Source: Ignavibacteria bacterium
GTDB taxonomy: Bacteria; Bacteroidota; Ignavibacteria; Tepidaquicellales; Tepidaquicellaceae
Reading direction: 5' to 3'
Assembly (NCBI GenBank): GCA_028714695.1
Contig: JAQTLX010000011.1
Location: 62,001 to 126,000 of the forward strand
Length of the DNA stretch: 64,000 nucleotides
Part shown: positions 54,596 to 63,477 of the stretch, one piece after another
Layout: each line of letters starts with the position of its first letter
Position numbering within the stretch: the stretch's first letter is position 1
The notes under the pieces: model-generated
Told to the model about the DNA's origin: nothing
The model's input: only the letters and a program-made list of their open reading frames with translations
Databases searched by the model: none
Translations under genes and position numbers: made by a program

Positions 54596-55492
54596 TTATA
54601 CTTTTGCCTTTTTAAAAAATATCTTCCTGATAACCCAGATTACGAAAACAACGAATATAAGTATCGGTATGATTGCAATAATTACCGTAATTGAGGCCGC
54701 AAGTACATTCGTGAATCCTTTTAATCCTTTCTTTACCGCCTGTCCGAGTTCGTAGAAAAATCCCCCGCCCGATGATGTATCCAGCAAAGACGGTTCATAT
54801 ACAGAAACTGTAAGAGTCGATAAGTCAGACTGCGATTTCAGAAGTTTCATTCTTCCTTCTATGCTTTCAATTTTCTGCCTGACTGATGCGAGTTTCTCTT
54901 CCACTTCTATTACTTCCGCCAGTCTCGACGCCTTTTCATTGAGAAGTTTTATGAGCCTCTGCTCAAGTTCCTTCTGTGTTTTCAGGCGCGCCTCAAGGTC
55001 AACGTATTCTTCCGTTATGTCGCTTGCCTGTATATTCTGCGACATAACTTTCCCGATAGCCGTGGCGTCGGCAGTAAGGGCATCGAATTTATCCGCTGGT
55101 ACCTTCAGCGTTATAGAACCGTATTTTTTACCTGCCGCGTTCTGATTCGAAGCCGCGTTGGACACATATCCTCCGTATTTTTTCACGGCTTCATTAAGTT
55201 TGTATTCCGCATCTTCGTATTTATCAACTTCAAGATTCATCGTTCCAATCTTTATAATCATCCTCTGCTGCTTAACGTCGGGAATTTTCTCATCAACCGT
55301 TTTTGACGTCTCTTCCGTTATACCGGATGTCTTATTTATTTCTTTTTTCTGTACATCGATTTTTTTCTGCTCCGGCATTTCAGTCATCGTATTGGGCGGA
55401 GGGACGGATTCTTTGTCCTGCATCTTTTTTTCGCACCCAGAAAGCAACAGCATTCCGGCGAAAAGAATTAGAAAGATTGATTTTGAGTTCAT
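54596..55492 (-). CDS. DUF4349 lipoprotein
   Basis: 298 residues. Lipoprotein signal ends in LSGCEKK (Cys near 20). The DUF4349 region includes MIIKIGTMNLEV, YVSNAASNQNAAGKKYGSITLKVPADKFD, DITEEYVDLEARLKTQKELEQRLIKLL, a coiled coil (about 165-225) and a C-terminal membrane helix (VIIAIIPILIFVVFVIWVI) with a basic end. The combination of N-terminal lipid and C-terminal helix suggests it is held at the inner membrane by both ends. Unknown function. Confidence 0.88.
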   Translation of the reverse strand: MNSKSIFLILFAGMLLLSGCEKKMQDKESVPPPNTMTEMPEQKKIDVQKKEINKTSGITEETSKTVDEKIPDVKQQRMIIKIGTMNLEVDKYEDAEYKLNEAVKKYGGYVSNAASNQNAAGKKYGSITLKVPADKFDALTADATAIGKVMSQNIQASDITEEYVDLEARLKTQKELEQRLIKLLNEKASRLAEVIEVEEKLASVRQKIESIEGRMKLLKSQSDLSTLTVSVYEPSLLDTSSGGGFFYELGQAVKKGLKGFTNVLAASITVIIAIIPILIFVVFVIWVIRKIFFKKAKV

Positions 55493-55608
55493 AATTTGAT
55501 TTTTATTTTTAATACTAAAAAAATTAAGGATTGTTCCTGCCCTGAGGCTCCTGAACGATATTAGGCAGTACGGTGTTAATATATTGTTTTCAAAAATAAA
55601 TTAAAAGA

Positions 55609-55938
55609 ATGAAGAATTTTCAGGTAATGATATTTAATGCGGCAGTGCTAATAGCACTCGGAATATACGGATATATTATTTCAGGAAGCCCAACGTCGTT
55701 TATTTCAGTAGGAGTCGGAGCGATTTTGCTGATTCTGGCATTTCCGGTAAAAAACGAAAATCACATAGCCGCACATATAGGAGTCGGCCTTACAGGTCTC
55801 TCGACAATAACATTTTTCGTAACAGGAATCATCAGACACAACTACATTATCATAATAATGGCAGTTGTAACACTTATCGCGTTCCTTTTCTACATCTCTG
55901 ATTTCATGAAAAGGAAAAAGGAAAGAGATAGAGCATAG
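55609..55938 (+). CDS. Small four-helix membrane protein
   Basis: 109 residues, four hydrophobic segments and a charged tail KRKKERDR. The pattern (short loops, GIYGYIISGSPTSFISVGVGAILL) recalls TMEM14-like small proteins, but similarity is too weak to name. Divergent from the DUF4349 gene, monocistronic. Confidence 0.7.
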   Translation: MKNFQVMIFNAAVLIALGIYGYIISGSPTSFISVGVGAILLILAFPVKNENHIAAHIGVGLTGLSTITFFVTGIIRHNYIIIIMAVVTLIAFLFYISDFMKRKKERDRA

Positions 55939-55989
55939 AAATATTATATCCCGCTAAATCTTTATTCTCATATCATTTATCTTTTCGGT

Positions 55990-56181
55990 ACAGCCCACGG
56001 TTTTAACCGTGGGGGAGAAAATAATACAAAGAATAAACCGTTTCAACGGTTTGTTAAATTTTGAAATATTTACTTATTCAACTTGCAACGATAAATCAGA
56101 AACCGTCAGCCACGGCTGCTTTCAATTAAAACGGTTTCAATTGATTTTCATTTTTACATACGACTGAAGTCGCGGGCTGTA
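55990..56181. repeat. AAACCGT/CCCACG hairpin element, long copy
   Basis: Two successive pairs of hairpins: CAGCCCACGG-TTTTAA-CCGTGGG, then AAACCGTTTCAACGGTTT (together 55991-56053), followed by the same two parts in reverse order, AAACCGTCAGCCACGGCTG...ACGGTTT (56100-56138) and ACGACTGAAGTCGCGGGCTGT (56160-56181). The last two parts match 30245-30331 in order and spacing. Head-to-head arrangement of parts suggests insertion of a second, inverted element. Confidence 0.65.
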
Positions 56182-56302
56182 GTAAAAAAATGACATTTCG
56201 CATTTGCAGCAAAAAGAACGTTCACAATAAAAAAGTAATTTCGTTACCCCCTGGTTGACAAGGAGGGTAAAGAACTTGCAAGTATGACAGACACATAAAC
56301 AA

Positions 56303-56328
56303 AAACCCCGTTCGATTGAACGGGGTTT
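56303..56328 (-). terminator. Terminator after nuoG
   Basis: AAACCCCGTTC (56303-56313), GATT loop, GAACGGGGTTT (56318-56328): perfect 11-bp stem. On the minus strand it ends in TTTTTGTTTATG. Lies 25 bases past the nuoG stop. Confidence 0.92.
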
Positions 56329-56352
56329 ATAATTTTAAGAACAACTTCAATT

Positions 56353-58005
56353 TTATTTTTTGACAGGATATCCTCTGCTTCCGACTTTTTCATAATCCAT
56401 ATCATTCAGTCCCAGTTCCTTTGCACACATTTCGGCAAACACTTCTTCCGAATATTCGAATTTAAAATCGACTCCGAACGCCTTTGCAATCTGCGTGATA
56501 ATTTTCCATGTAGGTCTGGCATCGAAACGCACTTCCTTCATCCACCTGTCATTTGCCGCGCCGAACTTGTCAAGTCTTGACATCGAATATTCACCGAGCA
56601 GTCTTTCCTGTTCAAGAGTTGCCACAATAGGCTTTAACCTTTGTATCCTGCCCTCGAAATTCATGAACGTTCCGTTAATTTCAGCATACGTTGACTCCGA
56701 AAATATCACATCCGCGTTTTCGTAAGCAAACCGGTTGTACGAATTCAAATGGAATATGAATGTTTCAATATTATTCCATTTCGTTTTCGACAGATGCAGT
56801 TTGTCAAGGTCGTCATTAATTGCATAAACCGCTTTGTATTTACCCGCGGCAATGTCATCAAGGGTTTTTTCGGTATAAGGGTTTATTCCGAGCGCCTTCA
56901 GACCCGCAGCGTTTGGCGTTCTGTCCGGTTTTTTAAGTAAGTCGTCTCCGAATGATTCGTCAATATTGGGTATGTAAACTACATCGCTGCTATCAAATAT
57001 TTCTTTAGCAAATTTTTTCAGAGTATAATTGTCTTCAAGAGTCGAATAAGGAGAGGCAAAGAATAAAACTTTCTTCTCTTTATTGGAAAGGTCCGAAACG
57101 GATTTCGAAACTGCTTCCTCCCAGTCAACTTTTATAAGTTTCTCGGACTCTTCTTCGGGTTTAATCATCGGAGAGTTTATCCTGTGCTTTTCATCGTTCA
57201 CATATTTAGTCGTATTCAGTCTTCCCCAGTCGCACAGCCACCATTCGTTAACGTCAGGATTCTGGCGGGGCTCGATTCTTAATATTTCATTTTTTCTTAC
57301 GCCGACTATTGTATTGCATCCTTTGGAACATCCCGGACAAATACTGTCGGTGAAAGACATATCCCAGACGCGTGAACGGAATCTGAAATCGCGTGATGTC
57401 AAAGCGCCGACGGGGCATATTTCAATCACGTTCATCGAATATGGATTGTCGAGTTCTTTTCCCGGGAATGTTGTGATTGTAACTTTTTCGCCTCGCTGTA
57501 TGAATGTCAATTGCGGCTCTTTGGCTATTTCATCGCAGAACCTTATACACCTTGAGCAACTGATGCATCTTTCACGGTCGAACATTACGTTCGGACCGAG
57601 AGTTATTCTTTTATCTTTGTGATTTTTTTCTTCGTCGAATCTTGATGCGCCCTTGCTGTATTTAAATGCATAATCCTGAAGTTTGCATTCGCCCGCTTCA
57701 TCGCATATCGGGCAGTCAAGAGGATGATTTATAAGTAAAAATTCCATTACGGCATTCTGCGCATCCACAACTTTTTCCGATTTTGTATGCACAACCATGC
57801 CTTCAGCAGCCTGTGTGGAACATGCAATGGCGAGTTTCGGAAGTCTTTCGATTTCAACGAGGCAAATTCTGCAGTTGCCGGAAATACTGAGTCCCGGATG
57901 CCAGCAGAAATGCGGTATTTTTATTCCGGATTTTCTGGCGGCTTCAATTACCGTCTGCCCCTGAATAAATTCAACTTCTTTGTTATCAATAGTTAACTTC
58001 GGCAA
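56353..58005 (-). CDS. nuoG: NADH-quinone oxidoreductase subunit G, short form
   Basis: 550 residues, much shorter than E. coli NuoG (about 910). N-terminal 2Fe-2S domain (HFCWHPGLSISGNCRIC), then CPICDEAGECKLQDYA, CISCSRCIRFC and CPVGALTSRDFRFR for further clusters, and the CPGCSKGCN ... C cysteines of the N7-type 4Fe-4S site. The following molybdopterin-like domain is partial (to about 520), lacking the C-terminal portion. It is the cytoplasmic arm of complex I carrying electrons from NADH. No other nuo gene is adjacent; rng is 36 bases upstream. Confidence 0.9.
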   Translation of the reverse strand: MPKLTIDNKEVEFIQGQTVIEAARKSGIKIPHFCWHPGLSISGNCRICLVEIERLPKLAIACSTQAAEGMVVHTKSEKVVDAQNAVMEFLLINHPLDCPICDEAGECKLQDYAFKYSKGASRFDEEKNHKDKRITLGPNVMFDRERCISCSRCIRFCDEIAKEPQLTFIQRGEKVTITTFPGKELDNPYSMNVIEICPVGALTSRDFRFRSRVWDMSFTDSICPGCSKGCNTIVGVRKNEILRIEPRQNPDVNEWWLCDWGRLNTTKYVNDEKHRINSPMIKPEEESEKLIKVDWEEAVSKSVSDLSNKEKKVLFFASPYSTLEDNYTLKKFAKEIFDSSDVVYIPNIDESFGDDLLKKPDRTPNAAGLKALGINPYTEKTLDDIAAGKYKAVYAINDDLDKLHLSKTKWNNIETFIFHLNSYNRFAYENADVIFSESTYAEINGTFMNFEGRIQRLKPIVATLEQERLLGEYSMSRLDKFGAANDRWMKEVRFDARPTWKIITQIAKAFGVDFKFEYSEEVFAEMCAKELGLNDMDYEKVGSRGYPVKK

Positions 58006-58040
58006 TTCCGTATATTTGATTTATTAATACAACAAAATTT

Positions 58041-59603
58041 TTATGTACTATATTCATCCGTAATGTCGGTTTTGCCGCTGAAAGTCAGAAAACGGAATTC
58101 CGACAGCGGAAGTTGTTCGTCAACTTCCAGTTTTATTATTGTCCTGTGTTTCAGGCATAACTTCAAAATCTTATTAATAATTCCGCTGGTCAGATAATGC
58201 TTTATCAGCGGATTCACTCTCATTCTCATTACAGCGCTTCCGCCAGCGCCTCTGTACCTTTGTAATGCCATTTCAATATCAGTGACAAAAGCCATCTTCG
58301 ACTGCACTCTTCCCGTGCCTTTGCACATGGGGCAGTCGTTCGACACTCTGTTTAAAATGCTTTGTCTGATTCTCTGCCTTGTAATCTGCACAAGACCGAA
58401 ATCCGTCATCGGCAACACGGTAATTTTCGCTCTGTCTTTCCTGAACTCCCTTTTGATTTCTTCAAAAAGTTTTCTCTTGTTGGAATCTTCGTATAAGTCA
58501 ATAAAATCCACAACTATTATTCCGCCGATATCTCTGAGCCTTAATTGACGGGCTATTTCCTTCGCCGCTTCAAAATTTATTTTCAACGAGTTGAGTTCCT
58601 GATCTTTGGACTTCGCGTACTTGCCGCTGTTAACGTCCACTACAGTCATTGCTTCGGTTGTTTCAATCACAACATAACCCGAATTTTTCATCCAGACTTT
58701 CTTATTCAGCGATTCCTCTATCTGTTTCTCGATGTTATAAACATCGAAAAGCGGAGCCGACTTCGAATAGAACTCTATTTTATCAGAAAATTCAGGCGAC
58801 GTGGTATCGACATAACTTTTTATTTCCTTATAGAGTTTTTTCGAATCAATCATAACTCTCTGAACGTCATCGCGGAATAAATCTCTTACCACGGAATTCG
58901 TCGTCGATAAATCCTTGTATAAAATTGAAGGAGGTTTAAGGTCTTTCGCCTTGCTCTGCATCTCGTTCCATGTGGAAACGAGTTTATTGAGGTCGTCGCG
59001 CACAAGATTTTCGTCCTGCCCTGCCGCAACAGTTCTGATTATAAGTCCGAATCCTTCCGGAAGACCTGCTTTTACTATGTTCTTAAGTCTTCTTCGTTCC
59101 TTGTAGTTGTAAATCTTCTTTGAAACGCCGATTCTCCTGTTGAAAGGAAGCAATACAAGATACCTGCCGGGAATCGAAACTTTCGATGTAACGCGGACGC
59201 CTTTATTTCCTACCGGTTCTTTTATTATCTGTACGATAATATCCTGACCGCGCTCTATGCTTATCTGCGATTTAGTGCGGTTTGATGAAACGATGTGGGC
59301 ATTTGTGTTTACTTCTTCGTCATCGTCATCGTCGATGTCTTCATCGTCTCCGAGGATGGATGAATAATCATCGATGGTTGTATCGATATCCGAAAAATGC
59401 AGAAATGCGTCCTGCGGGAAACCGATATTTATGAAAGCCGCTCTGATGCCGGGCATGACCTTTGCAACTTTGCCCCAGTATAAATCACCGACGTTGCGGC
59501 TTAGGTCCGGACTTTCATAAAACAGTTCTACTAACTTGTTTTCTTCGGTAATAGCAATTCGTACTTCATAAGAAGTAGAATTGATTAAAATCTCTTTTTT
59601 CAT
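58041..59603 (-). CDS. rng: Ribonuclease E/G family protein
   Basis: 520 residues. S1 domain near the N-terminus (VGDLYWGKVAKVMPGIRAAFINIG, interrupted by an acidic DDEDIDDDDDEE insert at about 85-100), the RNase E core VVIETTEAMTVVDVNSG with metal-binding aspartates, RLRDIGGIIVVDFID and the zinc-link CPMCKGTGRV. The final region matches RNase G rather than the long RNase E scaffold. Processes rRNA and mRNA. Between rho and nuoG on the minus strand. Confidence 0.93.
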   Translation of the reverse strand: MKKEILINSTSYEVRIAITEENKLVELFYESPDLSRNVGDLYWGKVAKVMPGIRAAFINIGFPQDAFLHFSDIDTTIDDYSSILGDDEDIDDDDDEEVNTNAHIVSSNRTKSQISIERGQDIIVQIIKEPVGNKGVRVTSKVSIPGRYLVLLPFNRRIGVSKKIYNYKERRRLKNIVKAGLPEGFGLIIRTVAAGQDENLVRDDLNKLVSTWNEMQSKAKDLKPPSILYKDLSTTNSVVRDLFRDDVQRVMIDSKKLYKEIKSYVDTTSPEFSDKIEFYSKSAPLFDVYNIEKQIEESLNKKVWMKNSGYVVIETTEAMTVVDVNSGKYAKSKDQELNSLKINFEAAKEIARQLRLRDIGGIIVVDFIDLYEDSNKRKLFEEIKREFRKDRAKITVLPMTDFGLVQITRQRIRQSILNRVSNDCPMCKGTGRVQSKMAFVTDIEMALQRYRGAGGSAVMRMRVNPLIKHYLTSGIINKILKLCLKHRTIIKLEVDEQLPLSEFRFLTFSGKTDITDEYST

Positions 59604-59630
59604 TGAGCACCAATATTTTCATTCAAACAA

Positions 59631-60911
59631 TTATGAATTCATAGAAGCAAGGAACTCTTTGTTCGACTTAGTGCCGCGCATTTTTTCAAGAATAAACTCC
59701 ATTGCCTCAACCGGATTTAAATCTGCGGTGATTTTCCTGAGAAGGTAAACCCTGTTCAGAATTGCCGGTTCGAGAAGAAGTTCTTCTTTTCTCGTACCCG
59801 AACGGTTGAGATCAAGCGCCGGGAATACTCTTCTGTCGGAAAGTCTTCTGTCAAGAACACTTTCCATGTTTCCCGTACCTTTAAACTCTTCAAAAATAAC
59901 TTCGTCCATACGGCTGCCTGTTTCGATAAGCGCAGTTGCGATGATAGTCAAACTTCCGCCTTCGTCGATTTTTCTGGCTGCGCCGAAGAATCTCTTCGGT
60001 TTGTGCAATGCGTTTGCATCGACACCGCCGGAAAGTATCTTTCCGCTGTGCGGGATGACTGTGTTGTGCGCTCTGGCAAGACGTGTTATACTGTCAAGAA
60101 GTATTACGACGTCCTTTCCTGCCTCGACAAGTCTTCTTGCTTTCTGGAGAACGACTTCCGATACCTGTACGTGTCTTTCAGGCGGTTCATCGAATGTCGA
60201 ACTTATAACTTCTGCATTTACGTTTCTCTGCATGTCAGTTACCTCTTCAGGTCTTTCATCTATCAGAAGCACTATTAAATGCACTTCAGGATGATTTCTT
60301 GCAAGGCTGTTTGCAATTGTCTGCAGCAGAATTGTCTTGCCGCTCTTAGGCGGAGAAACGATTAACGCTCTTTGACCTTTACCGATTGGAGTGAACATGT
60401 CCATGATTCTCATTGAATATTCGGACGGCACTGTTTCCAATATAAATTTTTCAATCGGATAAGTGGGCGTTAAATTATCGAACAGAATGCGGTCCCTGAT
60501 TCTTTCGGGATCGCCGAAGTTTACTTCTTCAACTTTTAGAAGAGCAAAAAATCTTTCGCCTTCTTTCGGAGGCCTGACCTGACCGCTTACCGTATCCCCT
60601 GTTTTCAGAGAAAACTTTTTTATCTGCGAGGGCGATACATATATATCGTCAGGCGACGGCAGGTAATTGTAGTCCGAAGACCTTAAAAACCCGTATCCAT
60701 CAGGTAGTACTTCCAATACCCCCGATGAAAATGCAAAACCGTCCTTTTGAGTTTGAGCCTCAATGATCTTGAAAATAAGTTCCTGCTTTTTCAGATCGCT
60801 GTAACCTGTTAATTTCAGATCTTTAGCGATTTGAACAAGCTCAGATACCTTCTTTCCTTTTAAATTCTCAAAGTTTTGAGCAATTAAATCATCTTTTGAA
60901 TTCGTACCCAT
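59631..60911 (-). CDS. rho: Transcription termination factor Rho
   Basis: 426 residues. Rho N domain ([29 protein letters not shown]), cold-shock RNA-binding domain ([20 protein letters not shown]...[19 protein letters not shown]), Walker A SPPKSGKT, Walker [17 protein letters not shown], and the secondary RNA-binding loop [17 protein letters not shown] hexameric helicase that ends transcription. Upstream, a 269-base AT-rich region (60912-61180) may hold a leader; no motif fixed. Confidence 0.98.
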   Translation of the reverse strand: MGTNSKDDLIAQNFENLKGKKVSELVQIAKDLKLTGYSDLKKQELIFKIIEAQTQKDGFAFSSGVLEVLPDGYGFLRSSDYNYLPSPDDIYVSPSQIKKFSLKTGDTVSGQVRPPKEGERFFALLKVEEVNFGDPERIRDRILFDNLTPTYPIEKFILETVPSEYSMRIMDMFTPIGKGQRALIVSPPKSGKTILLQTIANSLARNHPEVHLIVLLIDERPEEVTDMQRNVNAEVISSTFDEPPERHVQVSEVVLQKARRLVEAGKDVVILLDSITRLARAHNTVIPHSGKILSGGVDANALHKPKRFFGAARKIDEGGSLTIIATALIETGSRMDEVIFEEFKGTGNMESVLDRRLSDRRVFPALDLNRSGTRKEELLLEPAILNRVYLLRKITADLNPVEAMEFILEKMRGTKSNKEFLASMNS

Positions 60912-61180
60912 TTTATTATTAGACTACCTTTCTTTGGATTATTTTTGGGGTATTATATTAAAAATATGTAGTTTTTTATTTAAGGTTCAATTTTTCTACA
61001 AAATAATCATTAATTCTTGACATATTTTGAAGTTAACAATACTGGAGAGCGTTTACTTAGTATTTCCCAGATGTTATAATAATTTATTATAAAAAATTCT
61101 TACATTCAAGCGAAAAAACAAAAAATGCAAATACTGTAAAAACAATAGCGCGATTAAGATTAAACGCCGGAATCTACGTT

Positions 61181-61561
61181 TTATTTGTCATTCCACGTAT
61201 CGGAGATGTAAACACCGCTGCCGCCGTAATTCTGGCATTGCTTGATTGCCTCGTTTTTTGCGTCACCGGAATTACTATAACCCAGCGCAACGCCTATAAC
61301 TCTATTGCCGTTCGCGTCATTTCCAAGTGCAATGGCTCCGAACCCTTTTTTGTCTGTCGATGTTACAAGTACGGGTTTTGTCCCGCCGTATGATAAACAG
61401 GCATTATATGCTTTTGTGAGTGTTTCGCTTGACGAAAATCCGTATGAAAATCCATACGCTCCCGTCTCCGAACAGAAATACACAGCGCTCTGACTGAATA
61501 CTCTCGGAGATATAATGAAGAATAATAAAAATACAAATATTGCCGATATTGTCTTTTTCAT
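61181..61561 (-). CDS. Exported DUF4189-like small protein
   Basis: 126 residues. Signal peptide ending near VFSQ, then two copies of a short unit: GAYGFSYGFSSSETLTKAYNACLSYGG and GNRVIGVALGYSNSGDAKNEAIKQCQNYGG. This AIA.G-x-A...AL..C pattern resembles DUF4189 domains, which bear conserved cysteines (here Cys26-like, Cys54 and Cys109 positions). Function unknown. No neighbour on the same strand within 145 bases. Confidence 0.72.
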   Translation of the reverse strand: MKKTISAIFVFLLFFIISPRVFSQSAVYFCSETGAYGFSYGFSSSETLTKAYNACLSYGGTKPVLVTSTDKKGFGAIALGNDANGNRVIGVALGYSNSGDAKNEAIKQCQNYGGSGVYISDTWNDK

Positions 61562-61705
61562 TTTGAATTTAATCTTAACTTTTAAAAGTAATACATTTAA
61601 TTCTTAAATCGTATATAAAATCTAACCCATTCATATTTCTTTAACAAGTACTAAATGCAAATGTTCCATATATAAAACGTAAAATAATTAATAAAGTTAT
61701 ATGTA

Positions 61706-62644
61706 TCAGTTACCTTCTTCAATCGAACTTCTCACATTAACCAGATAAATGCCTGTTAATACGAATACTCCTCCTATAATCTGATTAATGTCCGGCATTT
61801 CGCCGAGAAATGGTATTGCAAGCAAAGCGGTAACAACTGCCTGCGAAAGCAGAGTGACGGAAACACCCGATGCCTTCATATGCCCGAGTGCATAATTAAT
61901 TAAAAGCCATCCGCCGAGATGCGAGATTAATCCGAGTCCGAGCAGTGCAGTCCAGGTTTTTAAAGTAAACCCGGTTAATTCGGAACCGGCAAAAAGATTT
62001 ATAACGAGCAGCACGATGACAGTCGATAAAGTCGAGACTGACATGAATGTAAGCGTATCGGTTTTTGTGCGCGCTCTTTGCGTTGTAAGAAGATAAACCG
62101 CGTAAAATAAACTCGCCGTTAATGCAAGCAGGTCGCCGCCGTTGAAATTCAGATTTCTTATCGCATCGAATCCGACGAGTACTGACATTCCGAACAGCGC
62201 TATTATAAGTCCGAGCCAGTATTTGTAAGTAAGTTTTTCTTTGAAGAGTATCATTGCGCCGAGCCCGACCCAGATAGGCGCGTTGTTTGCAAGGAGTGTG
62301 GCTGTCGCTGCCGTTGTCAGAAGCAGACTGGTATTCCATAAGGCAAGATCAATTGCGAAAAAAACACCGCCTGTAACAATCCATTTCAGTTCGGATTTTC
62401 CGGGTACGGTTTTTTTCTTCAGCATCCACCATGGGAACAGCACAACGCCGGCAATCAGCGAACGGTAGAACGCCGAAACCATTCCCGGTACTCCCGCCAT
62501 CTTCACAAAGATTGCCGAAAACCCAATGAAGATTATTCCGACGGCAAGCGCGATATATGCCTTAATGTTTATCTCAGTCCTGCTCAATTCTCTTATCAGT
62601 AAATAAAATTTATACAACATAACCTTAACATCCGACTTGTTCAA
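61706..62644 (-). CDS. DMT-family permease, EamA type
   Basis: 312 residues with ten helices in two EamA halves. IALAVGIIFIGFSAIFVKMAGVPGMVSAFYRSLIAG opens the first half; FNGGDLLALTASLFYAVYLL opens the second; SVTLLSQAVVTALLAIPFLGEMPDINQIIGGVFVLTGIYLV ends it. Likely exports or imports a small metabolite; substrate not deducible. The first 28 residues before helix one are variable and the start may be internal. Confidence 0.9.
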   Translation of the reverse strand: MNKSDVKVMLYKFYLLIRELSRTEINIKAYIALAVGIIFIGFSAIFVKMAGVPGMVSAFYRSLIAGVVLFPWWMLKKKTVPGKSELKWIVTGGVFFAIDLALWNTSLLLTTAATATLLANNAPIWVGLGAMILFKEKLTYKYWLGLIIALFGMSVLVGFDAIRNLNFNGGDLLALTASLFYAVYLLTTQRARTKTDTLTFMSVSTLSTVIVLLVINLFAGSELTGFTLKTWTALLGLGLISHLGGWLLINYALGHMKASGVSVTLLSQAVVTALLAIPFLGEMPDINQIIGGVFVLTGIYLVNVRSSIEEGN

Positions 62645-62685
62645 TTTATATTGAAGTGCAGAGCGTTTTTGCGGGAAAAATTAAA

Positions 62686-62714
62686 AAGGGGGCGGCGTAA
62701 TATTTCCGTCCCCT
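62686..62714 (-). terminator. Terminator after the RIC gene
   Basis: AAGGGGGCGG (62686-62695) and CCGTCCCCTT (62705-62714) with a ten-base loop and one mismatch; on the minus strand followed by TTTTAATTT. Lies 14 bases after the RIC stop. Confidence 0.75.
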
Positions 62715-62727
62715 TATTATTATGAAT

Positions 62728-63459
62728 TTATTCTGAAGATGTTAATTCATCTTCAAGCGCGATTGCTTTAGGATGAAGAATATTATTTTCCAGATGTATG
62801 TGTTTGTGAAGGTCGTTCTCGAAATTGTTAAGTTCTTCGTAAAACGACTTGAACGTGTTGCATGCATCTTCCGGAATCCTGAAATAGTCAGTGATTTCCC
62901 TCATCTCGTGAAATGCGCTGCCTGCATTGTCATGCTCCGCTTCCATTTGCATTATCGGATTCCTGACGCTTCCGAACGGTATAGAGGTCAGAGCGCCGCC
63001 GCTCCTTTTCAAATCCGCCATCCGCTTAACGAACGGGAATAACATATTCTCTTCTTTGAGCATATGCGATGTAAGTTCCGCTGCCACATTGCGGTACAAT
63101 TCCGAAACGCGTATCAGTTCGGGATGTTTGCCGCTATGCGCTTTTAATACTTTTTCTGAAAAAGAATTAAGTACAGGCAGAATTCTCTTTATATACGAAT
63201 GATGTTTGTCGAGTATATGGTTTATAAGTATATCCAATTCCATTTTATCGAAATTTTCATCGTTCATATTGTCACTGCTCAGTTCCGTTTTCAGTTCCGC
63301 AAGTATGCTGTCAGTTTCGATGCCTTTCTCCCTGCATGCTTCATCGAGTTTTCTTTTGCCGTTGCAGCAAAAGTCCAGACCGTGTGCTTCAAATACTCTT
63401 GATGCTCTGAAATCATTTCTGACTATATCTGAGAGTGTGTTGTCTTTTGTGTATTCCAT
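62728..63459 (-). CDS. ric: Iron-sulfur cluster repair di-iron protein RIC/ScdA
   Basis: 243 residues. N-terminal ScdA domain with GLDFCCNGKRKL (Cys31, Cys32) and a hemerythrin-like domain whose di-iron ligands lie in HILDKHHSYIKR, HMLKEENMLFPF, MEAEHDNAG and HKHIHLENNILHPKA. It repairs iron-sulfur clusters damaged by nitric oxide or peroxide. The gene starts 18 bases after the nitric oxide reductase gene on the same strand, giving a coherent nitrosative-stress pair. Confidence 0.95.
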   Translation of the reverse strand: MEYTKDNTLSDIVRNDFRASRVFEAHGLDFCCNGKRKLDEACREKGIETDSILAELKTELSSDNMNDENFDKMELDILINHILDKHHSYIKRILPVLNSFSEKVLKAHSGKHPELIRVSELYRNVAAELTSHMLKEENMLFPFVKRMADLKRSGGALTSIPFGSVRNPIMQMEAEHDNAGSAFHEMREITDYFRIPEDACNTFKSFYEELNNFENDLHKHIHLENNILHPKAIALEDELTSSE

Positions 63460-63477
63460 TTTATTTTTATGTTTATT

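Larger units (their letters stand above)
55939..56352. other. Gene-free spacer with the long hairpin element and a terminator
   Basis: 414 bases after the four-helix protein. Contains CCCACGGTTTTAACCGTGGG near 55994-56012, AAACCGTTTCAACGGTTT near 56035-56052, the second copy of the 30245-30331 element, a TTACCCCC...GGGGTAA-type pair near 56244-56270, and the nuoG terminator. No ORF. Confidence 0.65.
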
